DNA of 64,000 nt from JAITWN01 sp964437335 (GTDB lineage Bacteria; Pseudomonadota; Gammaproteobacteria; SZUA-140). The DNA lies in NCBI GenBank assembly GCA_964437335.1, contig CAYTGL010000009.1, forward strand, positions 1-64,000, written 5' to 3'. The position numbers and the translations under genes were made by a program. The notes beneath the pieces are model-generated. The model made no database searches and was not told the DNA's origin. It worked only from the letters and a program-made list of their open reading frames with translations. This document shows, one piece after another, positions 18,456-26,707 of the stretch. The first letter of the stretch is position 1, and each line of letters starts with the position of its first letter.

Positions 18456-18674
18456 ATGAGTGAATTGGCGCATAAAGTTCGTCGACAAATCCTGAACCGG
18501 TTTTTTCACCGGGGCGGCACCTGGTATGTCGAGGTCCGAGAGGGCTGCCAGGGTCCGTTCTTCAGGCGCGAGGAAGCGGTCGCGCATCTTGAAAAGCACA
18601 TTCGCAGGCATGGCTGGAAACGTGACAGACTCCCGGCGACTGCCTCAGTTCAGATCCCTCCGTCACAAGCGTAA
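18456..18674 (+). CDS. Small conserved-type protein (DUF6316-like)
   Basis: A 72-residue basic protein. The segment NRFFHRGGTWYVEVREGCQG followed by PFFRREEAVAHLEKH resembles short gammaproteobacterial proteins of the DUF6316 type that share an RFF...W...REG..GPF core; I assign it from memory of that pattern. There is no signal peptide or membrane segment. It is followed on the opposite strand by the gene at 18676, with stop codons almost touching. Function unknown. Confidence 0.6.
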   Translation: MSELAHKVRRQILNRFFHRGGTWYVEVREGCQGPFFRREEAVAHLEKHIRRHGWKRDRLPATASVQIPPSQA

Positions 18675-18675
18675 T

Positions 18676-19254
18676 TCAATTGGACGCGTAGCCTCTGATC
18701 CAGTCGCAGACCTGAGCGGGAATCTCCTCCGGACTCCGGTATGGCAGCAGCGTGATGAGCTGCGGGAAATCCACTTCGAGCTGTAGTACGTTCGAGAAAT
18801 TCAGGCTGTCCGCGATCGCTTCCCGATTATAGAAGCCAAGCACCGGCTTGCCGGCGCCGAGAAAACGCATGCTGTTCACGCCTGAACCGAAGCCGGCCTC
18901 GTCGTAGCAGTAGATCGCGACCCTGGCCTCGTCGCGGAAACGATGGTCGCGCTCCAGCATAAACTCGGTGACGGCCCGGATTTCATCGACACCCTCGCCT
19001 CTCGAAGCGCGCCAGGCCGGCCAGTCACGGTCGTAATACTCGATAGGGTCACAGACCATGCGCGCCAGGGTCTCGGGCGGCATGTCAGGAAACTGTCGTT
19101 GATAGTAGCGGTAGCGGGTGTCATAGCCGAGCCCGGAAGATTCCAGCGCCTCGATGACGAGGGTCTTGAAGATCCAGGTCGTCATCGTCGCGTGCATGCC
19201 CTTGCCGCTGACATAACAGGGGATCGCTTGTCCGGTTCGTACGGGTTCGTTCAT
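18676..19254 (-). CDS. Hypothetical protein, possibly nucleoside deoxyribosyltransferase-like fold
   Basis: A 192-residue soluble protein I do not recognise with confidence. The central stretch VAIYCYDEAGFGSGVNSMRF followed by LGAGKPVLGFYNREA resembles the part of nucleoside 2-deoxyribosyltransferase/TIR-like Rossmann folds where an Asp/Glu-rich loop is followed by a glycine-rich turn and 'GKPVLGFY'. The N-terminal half (TTWIFKTLVIEALESSGLGY) is helical and lacks a signal peptide. Its stop lies 2 bp from the end of the convergent small gene at 18456. Enzymatic activity is not established. Confidence 0.6.
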   Translation of the reverse strand: MNEPVRTGQAIPCYVSGKGMHATMTTWIFKTLVIEALESSGLGYDTRYRYYQRQFPDMPPETLARMVCDPIEYYDRDWPAWRASRGEGVDEIRAVTEFMLERDHRFRDEARVAIYCYDEAGFGSGVNSMRFLGAGKPVLGFYNREAIADSLNFSNVLQLEVDFPQLITLLPYRSPEEIPAQVCDWIRGYASN

Positions 19255-19359
19255 GGTTCGCCGATAATCGACAGGACGGCGACACCGCTGCTACAGTAGC
19301 CGTTCGCGGCGGCAGCACAGTCTCCGTTGCGTACAGTTTGCCACGAAAAGGAGGAGAGG

Positions 19360-19650
19360 ATGAAGATTACGGCTGCGGGCGCGCTGGCGCTGTTTCTGGT
19401 GGCGCCGCTGATGTCGACGGCGTCAGCCGACGAGACCGAAGAAATGAAGAACGAGTGTCGGCTTGTCGGGGAGCAACATGGCATCTCCCCGGAGCGGATG
19501 GAGGAGTGGATCGACCGCTGTATGCAAAACATCCGGCGAGTGCAGCGCGAGCGGGAACAGCAGGGCAAAAATAACCAGGATGGCCAGCACGGGAATCCTC
19601 CGCCGGGCGATGCCGGTGATAGTGGCGGGAGTCGCGACCACGGGCAATGA
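19360..19650 (+). CDS. Small secreted hypothetical protein
   Basis: A 96-residue protein. The ATG at 19360 directly follows AGGAGAGG and gives a clean signal peptide (MKITAAGALALFLVAPLMST, cleavage near ASADE). The mature part is highly charged with two Cys (KNECRLVGEQHGISPERMEE and IDRCMQNIRRVQRERE), which could form a disulfide, and ends in a Gly/Asp/Asn-rich tail. A helical Cys-x(n)-Cys periplasmic protein is suggested. Function unknown. Confidence 0.6.
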   Translation: MKITAAGALALFLVAPLMSTASADETEEMKNECRLVGEQHGISPERMEEWIDRCMQNIRRVQREREQQGKNNQDGQHGNPPPGDAGDSGGSRDHGQ

Positions 19651-19666
19651 TTGTGATTGATTCGAC

Positions 19667-19741
19667 TGGTGGGCGATGCTGGGTTCGAACCAGCGACCCC
19701 TGCCGTGTGAAGGCAGTGCTCTACCACTGAGCTAATCGCCC
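19667..19741 (-). tRNA. tRNA-Val (CAC)
   Basis: Reading the minus strand gives acceptor GGGCGAT, D arm TAGCTCAGTGGTAGAGC, anticodon stem CTGCC/GGCAG around a 7-base loop with anticodon CAC, T arm GCTGGTTCGAACCCAGC, acceptor ATCGCCC, discriminator A and encoded CCA. It decodes GTG. It lies alone between the small secreted protein and gltX and is transcribed away from gltX. Confidence 0.92.
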
Positions 19742-19848
19742 ACGGGGAAGCGTGGATTCTACGGAGTCTGCCGGGGAGCGTCAATTGAGACGGATTTCAC
19801 CCAAGTCCTGATAGAATACCCCGTTTTCACGCTAAACCCGGGAGTCTC

Positions 19849-21264
19849 ATGACCGTCCGCACACGTTTCGCCCCGAGCCCCACTGGCCTCCTCCACATAG
19901 GCGGCGCGCGCACCGCGCTGTTCAACTGGCTCTATGCCCGGCATCATGGCGGGGTCTTCGTCCTGCGCATCGAAGATACCGACCAGGAGCGGTCGACGAT
20001 CGAATCCGTCAATGCAATCCTCGAGAGCATGACCTGGCTCGGGCTCGAGTACGACGAGGGACCGTTTGCGCAGAGCGCGCGCATGGACCGCTATCGCGAG
20101 GTCATTGCGCAGTTGCTGCGCGCGGGTAAAGCCTATCATTGTTACTGCTCGAAAGAGCGGCTGGATCAATTGCGCGAAGGTCAGATGGCGCGCAAGGAGA
20201 AGCCGCGATACGACGGCCTGTGCCGCGCGCGCAGCGGACCGCCGCCGGCAGGCGTGAATCCGGTCGTGCGCTTCATCAACCCGCAGGAGGGCAGCGTCGT
20301 CATCGAGGACATGATCCGCGGCCGGGTCGTGATCTCGAACAATGAGCTCGACGATCTGATCATCGCCCGTTCCGACGGCAGCCCGACCTACAATTTCACG
20401 GTCGTCGTCGACGACTATGACATGGGCATCACCCATGTGATCCGCGGCGACGACCACCTGAACAATACTCCGCGCCAGATCAACATCCTGACCGCGCTCG
20501 GCGCCGACTTGCCGCTGTATGCCCATATGCCGATGATCCTCGGTGAAGATGGTAAGCGGTTATCGAAGCGTCATGGCGCGGTCAACGTCATGGCCTTTCG
20601 CGACGAGGGTATTCTGCCCGAGGCGCTGCTGAATTATCTGGCGCGGCTCGGCTGGTCGCAGGGCGACCGCGAGATCTTCGGTATCGACGAGATGATCGAG
20701 CTGTTCGATATACGGGATGTGAACAATTCGGCGACCGTTTTCAATCAGGGCAAGTTGCTGTGGCTGAACCAGCATTATATAAAGGAGAGCAGCGCCGAGC
20801 GCATCGCGCATCACCTGCGCTGGCACCTGGGCCGGCTCGGCATTGATCCTGCACAAGGGCCGGATGTGCTCGAAGTCGTTGCGTTGCAGCGCGAGCGCGC
20901 TAAGACGTTGAAGGAGATGGCCGAGATCAGTGCATTCTTCTATCAGGATTTCAACGCCTATGACGAGCAAGCGGCGAACAAGCACCTGCAGCGCGAAGCG
21001 ATGGCGCCGCTGTCACGCTTGCGCGAGGCGCTGGCCATGCTCGACGACTGGCGGCGCCCCGAACCGCTGCACCAGGCCGTCGTCGATGCCGCCGAAGCGC
21101 TCGGACTGAAGCTCGGCAAGGTTGCGCAGCCGCTGCGCGTCGCGCTGTGCGGCCGTGCGGCATCGCCAGGTATCGATGTGACGCTGCACCTGCTCGGCAA
21201 GGCGACGACGCTGCGGCGCATCGACCAGGCGTTGGCGCATATAGAAAGAATGCCGTCCGCATGA
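19849..21264 (+). CDS. gltX: Glutamyl-tRNA synthetase
   Basis: A 471-residue class I aminoacyl-tRNA synthetase charging tRNA-Glu. The HIGH-type motif is in SPTGLLHIGGARTALFNWLY and the KMSKS-type motif is GKRLSKRHGAVNV. The length matches bacterial GltX (about 470). The C-terminal part is the helical anticodon-binding region. GGGAG upstream of the ATG serves as ribosome-binding site. The stop overlaps the glnS start (ATGA), so the two related synthetases are probably cotranscribed and translationally coupled. Confidence 0.97.
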   Translation: MTVRTRFAPSPTGLLHIGGARTALFNWLYARHHGGVFVLRIEDTDQERSTIESVNAILESMTWLGLEYDEGPFAQSARMDRYREVIAQLLRAGKAYHCYCSKERLDQLREGQMARKEKPRYDGLCRARSGPPPAGVNPVVRFINPQEGSVVIEDMIRGRVVISNNELDDLIIARSDGSPTYNFTVVVDDYDMGITHVIRGDDHLNNTPRQINILTALGADLPLYAHMPMILGEDGKRLSKRHGAVNVMAFRDEGILPEALLNYLARLGWSQGDREIFGIDEMIELFDIRDVNNSATVFNQGKLLWLNQHYIKESSAERIAHHLRWHLGRLGIDPAQGPDVLEVVALQRERAKTLKEMAEISAFFYQDFNAYDEQAANKHLQREAMAPLSRLREALAMLDDWRRPEPLHQAVVDAAEALGLKLGKVAQPLRVALCGRAASPGIDVTLHLLGKATTLRRIDQALAHIERMPSA

Positions 21265-22961
21265 GCGAACTGAACCCCGTGCGCCCGCCGCACTTCATCC
21301 GCCAGATCATCGAGGCGGATCTCAAGGCTGGCAAGAATGGCGGCAAGGTCGTCACGCGCTTCCCGCCCGAGCCAAACGGCTATCTGCACATCGGCCATGC
21401 CAAATCGATCTGCCTGAACTTCGGCATGGCCGAGGATTATCACGGCATCTGCAATCTGCGCTTCGACGATACCAACCCGCACAAGGAGAACATCGAGTTC
21501 GTCGATGCAATCCAGACGGATGTGCGCTGGCTCGGCTATGACTGGAAGGAGCGCCTTTACTTCGCGTCCGATTATTTCGATCAGCTCTACGGTTTCGCCA
21601 TCGAACTGATCGAAAAGGGGCTGGCCTATGTCTGTGACTTAAGCGCCGACGAGATCCGCGAATATCGCGGGACGCTGACCGAGCCCGGCCGGAACAGCCC
21701 GTATCGCGACCGCCCCGTCTCCGAGAATCTCGACCTGTTCGCGCGCATGCGCGCCGGCGAGTTCCCGGACGGCGCGCGCGTGCTGCGCGCGAAGATCGAC
21801 ATGGCCGCGCCGAACATCAACCTGCGCGATCCGACGCTGTACCGCATCCGGCATGGCGTGATCCACCACCAAACCGGCGCGGCCTGGCGCATCTATCCGA
21901 CCTACGACTACACGCACCCGATCTCGGATGCACTCGAAGGCGTCACGCATTCGCTGTGCACGCTCGAATTCGAGGATCACCGGCCGCTGTACGACTGGGT
22001 GCTCGACAACGTGTCCGTGCCCTGTCATCCGCGCCAGTACGAATTCTCGCGGCTGAATCTGCAGTACACGGTCATGAGCAAGCGCCGCCTGACGCGGCTC
22101 GTCGATGAGGGTCATGTCGAGGGCTGGGACGACCCGCGCATGCCGACGATCGCCGGCCTGCGTCGACGCGGCTATACGCCGGGGTCGATCCGCGATTTCT
22201 GCGCCCGCATCGGCGTCACCAAGGCCGATAACGTTGTCGAGATGGGCCTGCTCGAGAACTGCATCCGCGAGGAACTGAACGCCGCCGCGCCGCGCCGCAT
22301 GGCCGTGCTGCATCCGTTACGGGTCGTCATCACCGACTGGCCCGAGGACCGGGTTGAAGAGTTCGAGGCACCGAACCATCCGCAGGATGCAGCGCGGGGC
22401 GTGCGCAGGATACCGTTCTGCCGCGAACTCTACATCGATCGCAACGACTTCATGGAGCAGGCGGTCGCCAAGTTCAAGCGCCTGGTCGCCGGCGGCGAGG
22501 TCAGGCTGCGCCATGGCTACGTAATTCGTTGCGATGAAGTGATCAAACAGGGAGACGAGATCGTCGAACTGCACTGCAGCCATGATGCAGCGACCCTGAA
22601 CGCCGATCCTGTCGGGCGCAAGGTCAAGGGCGTGATCCACTGGGTATCGGCGCGCCACGGCGTCGAGGCCGAACTGCGGCTCTATGACCGGCTGTTCAAC
22701 CATCCGCTGCCCGACGCCGCGAAGGAGGCGGGCCACGACTTCACCGATTACCTGAACCCGGATTCGCTGCGCACGCTGACGCACGCGATCGTCGAGCCGT
22801 CGCTGATGCTGGCCAAACCCGGCGAGACTTTCCAGTTCGAGCGCGAGGGCTACTTCGTCCGGGACACGATTCTCGCTGGCCTCGAGCGCCCGGTCTTCAA
22901 CCGCGCCGTGACCCTGCGAGATACCTGGGCCAGGATCGCGGGAAATCCGGGGTCAGAGTAA
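21261..22961 (+). CDS. glnS: Glutaminyl-tRNA synthetase
   Basis: A 567-residue class I synthetase. The start at 21261 overlaps the gltX stop and yields MSELNPVRPPHFIRQIIEAD, as in known GlnS proteins. The HIGH motif is in PPEPNGYLHIGHAKSICLNF, the KMSKS-like motif is TVMSKRRLTRLV, and the C-terminal beta-barrel anticodon domain ends with RAVTLRDTWA. A dedicated GlnS means Gln-tRNA need not be made by the transamidation route. The last codons and stop lie within a GGGGTCAGAGT motif of the type found in gammaproteobacterial intergenic repeats. Confidence 0.97.
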   Translation: MSELNPVRPPHFIRQIIEADLKAGKNGGKVVTRFPPEPNGYLHIGHAKSICLNFGMAEDYHGICNLRFDDTNPHKENIEFVDAIQTDVRWLGYDWKERLYFASDYFDQLYGFAIELIEKGLAYVCDLSADEIREYRGTLTEPGRNSPYRDRPVSENLDLFARMRAGEFPDGARVLRAKIDMAAPNINLRDPTLYRIRHGVIHHQTGAAWRIYPTYDYTHPISDALEGVTHSLCTLEFEDHRPLYDWVLDNVSVPCHPRQYEFSRLNLQYTVMSKRRLTRLVDEGHVEGWDDPRMPTIAGLRRRGYTPGSIRDFCARIGVTKADNVVEMGLLENCIREELNAAAPRRMAVLHPLRVVITDWPEDRVEEFEAPNHPQDAARGVRRIPFCRELYIDRNDFMEQAVAKFKRLVAGGEVRLRHGYVIRCDEVIKQGDEIVELHCSHDAATLNADPVGRKVKGVIHWVSARHGVEAELRLYDRLFNHPLPDAAKEAGHDFTDYLNPDSLRTLTHAIVEPSLMLAKPGETFQFEREGYFVRDTILAGLERPVFNRAVTLRDTWARIAGNPGSE

Positions 22962-23039
22962 GAACGGTCGCGCCGACCCCGCCTTCGCTTAAGTGATTGA
23001 TTATCGAACTCAAGTGCCCGGCGTCCGGCTTCTAAATCC

Positions 23040-23068
23040 TTGACAGGGCAGGGGCCTTGCCTTAAAGT
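23040..23068 (+). promoter_or_regulatory. Sigma-70-like promoter for the tRNA-Ala/tRNA-Glu pair
   Basis: A perfect -35 TTGACA (23040-23045), a 17-bp spacer and -10 TAAAGT (23063-23068, 4 of 6) end 19 bp before tRNA-Ala. The GC-rich stretch after the -10 is typical of stringently controlled stable-RNA promoters. Identified by eye. Confidence 0.6.
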
Positions 23069-23087
23069 TCGCGATTCGTTTTGCGGC

Positions 23088-23163
<76 letters not shown>

Positions 23164-23178
23164 ACCAGACCTGCCTCC

Positions 23179-23255
23179 GTCCCCATCGTCTAGCCGGCCT
23201 AGGACATCGCCCTTTCACGGCGACAACAGGGGTTCGAATCCCCTTGGGGACGCCA
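23179..23255 (+). tRNA. tRNA-Glu (TTC)
   Basis: Acceptor GTCCCCA pairs with TGGGGAC; the anticodon arm TCGCC-CTTTCAC-GGCGA carries anticodon TTC; T arm is AGGGGTTCGAATCCCCT; discriminator G and encoded CCA close the gene. It is the substrate of the GltX encoded just upstream. Confidence 0.96.
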
Positions 23256-23369
23256 TACTCTGGGTATTTTCCACCGGTATTCGGTAACGTACCCGGCTCA
23301 CCAGTAGCGCTCATGCGGTTTTCTATATCTAGAGCGGGGGCAAGTGATTCCGGACGACTCTCGGCGTGA

Positions 23370-24278
23370 TTACTCCTGCGGACGTGTATCGCCGTCGAGG
23401 AGTCCCTCGACCATGGCCTCGACCCACCGCTCGATGTTCGGGTGCGGCATCAGCGCTTCAGCGAACCGGTAGGCAAGCCCGCCCAGGTCGGCTTCGACCG
23501 ATGCTTCAATGCCGCCTGACGACAATAGTAGCGGGACGACAACTGCCATGCCCGTTTGATCGGCATCGGCGATCCGCCGGCGAAACTCGGCGCGCGCCTC
23601 GGCCTTGATCGGCGCGGGGGCATCATTGCGATGGGTGAGAGCGGTGACGCTCCGGAACCCGCCCTGTTCCCGCAGGAACCTGCTATGGACCTCCATGTCG
23701 CGCAGCCAGAGGCGGTTTTCCTCCTCGTCGTTGGGACCATGCGCGATCAGTATCACGCTGGTCGCAGCGGGATCGGCACTGACGGCCACGGCGCGCTCCA
23801 GCAGTATCTCGCTGATGAGCGGGTGCGCGTCCATCGCGCCCGCAAAGCGTATGCTCGCCGTACTGGAGATCCTGTCGAGGTGACGCAGGCTCGTCGTCCT
23901 TGCCATCTCCGGCTGCAGTCCGAGGATGTACCTGAAGTTACCGATGATCGGGCTGTGAGAGGAGACAAACAGAGGGATAACCGCGATCTTGCTGATGCCT
24001 CTTTGCTCCAGGCGATCGATCGCCGCTTGGATGGACTGCGGGTCGGCCATTCCGAAAGCGACCTCGGTCGGGCGTCGCTTATTGAGCTCGCGCGCCAATT
24101 GCTCGACGTTTGCATTCCAGACATTGGCGGATGGGCCCGCATGTCCGGGGTGGCTGTGCGTCCCGTGCGCCAGCAGGAGGAGGCCTCCCTGGACTTCTGC
24201 ACTCCAGGCGGTCGCCGGCAGTACGAGAATCAGCGTGCTGCACAGTATCAGGAGGTATCGGTTCAGATTTCCGATCAA
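23370..24278 (-). CDS. Exported CbiX/sirohydrochlorin-chelatase-like protein
   Basis: A 302-residue protein with a signal peptide (RYLLILCSTLILVLPATAWS, cleavage near SAE). Two CbiX-type half-domains follow: the first starts with GGLLLLAHGTHSHPGHAG, the second with SVILIAHGPNDEEENR. The His in AHG is a metal ligand or catalytic residue in CbiX, CbiK and SirB, which insert cobalt or iron into tetrapyrroles. Those enzymes are normally cytoplasmic; an exported form suggests a periplasmic role such as metal or tetrapyrrole handling, as reported for periplasmic CbiK of Desulfovibrio. A Fur-box-like sequence 55 bp upstream (24333-24347) suggests iron control. Catalysis is not established. Confidence 0.8.
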   Translation of the reverse strand: MIGNLNRYLLILCSTLILVLPATAWSAEVQGGLLLLAHGTHSHPGHAGPSANVWNANVEQLARELNKRRPTEVAFGMADPQSIQAAIDRLEQRGISKIAVIPLFVSSHSPIIGNFRYILGLQPEMARTTSLRHLDRISSTASIRFAGAMDAHPLISEILLERAVAVSADPAATSVILIAHGPNDEEENRLWLRDMEVHSRFLREQGGFRSVTALTHRNDAPAPIKAEARAEFRRRIADADQTGMAVVVPLLLSSGGIEASVEADLGGLAYRFAEALMPHPNIERWVEAMVEGLLDGDTRPQE

Positions 24279-24332
24279 GTGCGTTTCCTTGATTGCTTAT
24301 GCGTGGGCTGCCAAGACCGACTATATGATAAA

Positions 24333-24347
24333 TAAGACTCATTCTCA
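24333..24347 (-). promoter_or_regulatory. Fur-box-like site upstream of the exported chelatase
   Basis: On the minus strand the 15 bases read TGAGAATGAGTCTTA, a 7-1-7 inverted arrangement; against TGATAATGATTATCA it matches 11 of 15. It lies 55 bp before the chelatase start in a very AT-rich region. Confidence 0.55.
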
Positions 24348-24447
24348 ATTAATAGAATCTTTAAAGGCAAGACTCAATCCTTTTGGTCAACACAAGAACA
24401 TCGGTTTAATTTTATATCCATGATTTTAATTAATTTTTTATTTATTT

Positions 24448-24466
24448 GATATTGATAATCATTTTA
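24448..24466 (+). promoter_or_regulatory. Fur box upstream of the small secreted protein
   Basis: The 19 bases GATATTGATAATCATTTTA match the Fur consensus GATAATGATAATCATTATC at 16 of 19 positions. A further GATAAT-type hexamer follows (ATTATC). It sits 57 bp before the start at 24524, where an operator over the promoter is expected. Confidence 0.72.
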
Positions 24467-24523
24467 ATTATCATTTAAAAAATGTTAGGACTGGACGCCG
24501 CCACGTCGTAAGAGACAACCTGT

Positions 24524-24868
24524 ATGAACGTATACAACTACAACGTATACAGAGATCTCATCGTATTTATTGTCTTGGGCGTTTCGGTTGCCGCTGCGGC
24601 GGATCGCATGCCCCATTTCGTAGGCAAGCCATCCAATACCCTGGCCGAGGCGCTGCTTAATTTTTCTGAATACAACCAGCGCATGGAGATACCGCCGGGC
24701 GGAGAGAGCGGTGACGCCGAAATGGCCGGCATTCATGAACTGGCATATACGTTGGAAGTTGCGCTCCAGAAAATCAACGAGTCGTTTGACGAACTGACCG
24801 AGACCCTCGAAGAAGGCGCACATTGCATCGGAGACCGCAGATCGCGAAACAGTGAAAGCCAGAGGTGA
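24524..24868 (+). CDS. Small secreted protein (DUF6746-like)
   Basis: A 114-residue protein with a predicted signal peptide (DLIVFIVLGVSVAAAADRM, cleavage after AAA). The mature part has PHFVGKPSNTLAEALLNFSE followed by YNQRME and IHELAYTLEVALQKINESFD, then a helical, acidic end, resembling gammaproteobacterial DUF6746 proteins as I remember them. No function is known. A strong Fur box at 24448 suggests it is induced by iron starvation together with the divergent chelatase-like gene. Confidence 0.68.
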   Translation: MNVYNYNVYRDLIVFIVLGVSVAAAADRMPHFVGKPSNTLAEALLNFSEYNQRMEIPPGGESGDAEMAGIHELAYTLEVALQKINESFDELTETLEEGAHCIGDRRSRNSESQR

Positions 24869-24916
24869 AGCCTATCTTTCAGTGACCAGGGAGTTCCGGA
24901 AGCGACGTAGAGTGGA

Positions 24917-25591
24917 TCAGTCCACCGCGCCGACCAGCACGGGCCAAGTCTCCAGCCCTCCGCGGTAGATCATCTCCAGCGCCACATAGAGGATGATGGC
25001 CAGACCGACGTAGGCGATCCATCGATGGCGGTGGAGGAGGCGGGCGATGAAGGCGGCGGCAAGCCCCATCAATGCGATCGACAAGGCCAATCCGAAGACC
25101 AGCACCCAGGGATGGTCGCGCGCCGCACCGGCGACGGCGAGCACGTTGTCCAGCGACATCGAAATGTCGGCGATGACAATCTGCGCGCTCGCCTGGGCCA
25201 GGGTCTTGCGCGGAGGAGCGTCGCCCCCCGCGGCAGTCGCGGTCGCCTCGCCGCCTGCGGCCAGGGAGGTCAGCGTCTCGGTAGCGACCTCTTTCACCTG
25301 GACAGGCGTACGGAGTTCACGCCACATCTTCCAACAGACCCACAGCAGCAGTATGCCACCCGCGAGTAACAAGCCGATGATCTGCAGCAGCTGCGTGGTC
25401 AGAGCGGCGAAAATGAGGCGTAACACTGTCGCGGCAATGATGCCGATCACGATGGCCCTGGCGCGCTGCTCCGGCGGCAGACCTGCCGCGGCCAGGCCGA
25501 TAACTATCGCGTTGTCCCCGGCGAGGACCAGGTCGATGATGATGACCTGTGCCAGGGTATTGAGCACATCAAGGCTGACTATTTCACTCAT
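24917..25591 (-). CDS. TerC/YjbE-family integral membrane protein
   Basis: A 224-residue membrane protein with about seven predicted helices. TerC hallmarks are IDLVLAGDNAIVIGLAAAGL in the first half and the matching IADISMSLDNVLAVAGAA in the second; the acidic residues inside these helices are thought to bind or pass metal ions. A charged Ala/Gly/Thr-rich linker (about residues 99-130) separates the halves. Family members are implicated in manganese or calcium export and metalation of exported proteins; the ion is not evident here. The gene is monocistronic as far as visible. Confidence 0.87.
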   Translation of the reverse strand: MSEIVSLDVLNTLAQVIIIDLVLAGDNAIVIGLAAAGLPPEQRARAIVIGIIAATVLRLIFAALTTQLLQIIGLLLAGGILLLWVCWKMWRELRTPVQVKEVATETLTSLAAGGEATATAAGGDAPPRKTLAQASAQIVIADISMSLDNVLAVAGAARDHPWVLVFGLALSIALMGLAAAFIARLLHRHRWIAYVGLAIILYVALEMIYRGGLETWPVLVGAVD

Positions 25592-25748
25592 GCGAGCACT
25601 CCAGCGCCACCTTCCGTATATTCCGCCCGTTCATTCTACCATCCTCATGGCCGAACTGCCGTGGCGCATCGGCAACCGCACTGACGCGCCGGCGAGGCAA
25701 CCGGTCGAGCAATTGGATTTGACAGAAGTGTATAATGCGCGTGATGGC

Positions 25749-25801
25749 GTTACCCGCTGGATCCATGAAGGTAACCTCGTGACCCGATTCTAAAACTGGG
25801 T
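25749..25801 (+). promoter_or_regulatory. Leader with two short inverted repeats before the VC0807-like gene
   Basis: GTTACC (25749-25754) pairs with GGTAAC (25770-25775) and ACCC (25782-25785) pairs with GGGT (25798-25801), just before the ATG at 25808. A TATAAT lies at 25731-25736. The repeats may fold in the mRNA leader; no known riboswitch was recognised. Confidence 0.3.
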
Positions 25802-25807
25802 ACAACT

Positions 25808-26515
25808 ATGAGTGCCGCTACTGAAACCACGAAACCCAATCCGCTGATCGAACTCGCCGTTACTCTGATTCTTCCCGCGTTGATCCTGATGAAGCTTTCC
25901 GGCCCGGAAGATCTAGGCGCAGTCAACGCCTTGCTCCTGGCCTTGAGCTTTCCTCTGGTTTGGGGTGCGCGCGATCTGCTTGTGCGACGAAAGATCAATC
26001 TCTTCGCCGCACTCGGGCTGGTGAGTATCCTGCTCACCGGCGGGATTGGCCTGCTGCAACTGGATACGCAGTGGCTGGCGGCCAAAGAGGCTGCCGTACC
26101 CGGGTTGATTGGACTGGGGGTGTTGATCTCCACCCGCACCCGCTACCCCTTAGTCAAGACTCTGCTCTACAACCCCGCCATCCTCGATGTGGCGCGTGTA
26201 CATGCACACCTGGAGTCACGGGGTGCCGTGAAGGCCTTCGATGACCGCCTGTTGCGCGCCACCTGGATGATCGGCGGCACGTTTTTCTTCTCTGCAGCGA
26301 TGAACTATTTCCTGGCGACCCGCATAGTCGTAAGCCCGGCCGGAAGCGCCGCTTTCAACGAAGAACTGGGGCAACTGACACTGCTGAGCTATCTTTTTAT
26401 TGCCTTGCCATCCATGCTGATGATGGGATTTGTGTTGTATTACCTGGCGCGCGCGATCCGGGAAATGACCGGGCTGAAATTTACTGACCTGCTGCACACG
26501 ACCAAATCACGATAA
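25808..26515 (+). CDS. VC0807-family integral membrane protein
   Basis: A 235-residue protein with about five to six hydrophobic segments. PLIELAVTLILPALILMKL, LALSFPLVWGARDLL, LLTGGIGLLQLD and LLRATWMIGGTFFFSAAMNY match the VC0807 family of uncharacterised gammaproteobacterial inner-membrane proteins distantly related to septation protein YciB. No enzymatic motif is visible. Function unknown. The stop TAA overlaps the ATG of a possible 49-residue reading frame (26515). Confidence 0.75.
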   Translation: MSAATETTKPNPLIELAVTLILPALILMKLSGPEDLGAVNALLLALSFPLVWGARDLLVRRKINLFAALGLVSILLTGGIGLLQLDTQWLAAKEAAVPGLIGLGVLISTRTRYPLVKTLLYNPAILDVARVHAHLESRGAVKAFDDRLLRATWMIGGTFFFSAAMNYFLATRIVVSPAGSAAFNEELGQLTLLSYLFIALPSMLMMGFVLYYLARAIREMTGLKFTDLLHTTKSR

Positions 26516-26664
26516 TGGCCTCATTCATATCAGTCGCTGGCGGAAGCCGTAAGTACGATAGAGATGCGTTGAAGCTCACCGCGCACCTGGCGCAGACCTT
26601 GGAATTACCGGACTATTCCATTCGACCGAATGCGACTTTCTCTATCAGAGAAATCAGTACATAA
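26515..26664 (+). CDS. Possible small protein coupled to the VC0807-like gene
   Basis: A 49-codon reading frame begins at an ATG overlapping the upstream stop (TAATG) and runs to the TAA at 26662. The product (MASFISVAGGSRKYDRDALK at its start) resembles nothing I know. Only the overlap favours it; there is no independent ribosome-binding site and it could be a chance frame. Confidence 0.25.
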   Translation: MASFISVAGGSRKYDRDALKLTAHLAQTLELPDYSIRPNATFSIREIST

Positions 26665-26667
26665 AAA

Positions 26668-26697
26668 ACCGGCCCCGTCTCAATGACCGGGGCCGGT
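26668..26697 (-). terminator. Rho-independent terminator of the DUF2892 gene
   Basis: ACCGGCCCC (26668-26676) pairs perfectly with GGGGCCGGT (26689-26697). On the minus strand the hairpin is followed by a T run (TTTTTT), so it ends transcription coming from the gene at 26708-27202. Confidence 0.85.
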
Positions 26698-26707
26698 CTA
26701 TACTCGC

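Noticed and set aside
25592..25748. A manganese (yybP-ykoY) riboswitch near the TerC gene
   Set aside because: The TerC gene is on the opposite strand and no match to the conserved internal loops of that riboswitch was found by eye.
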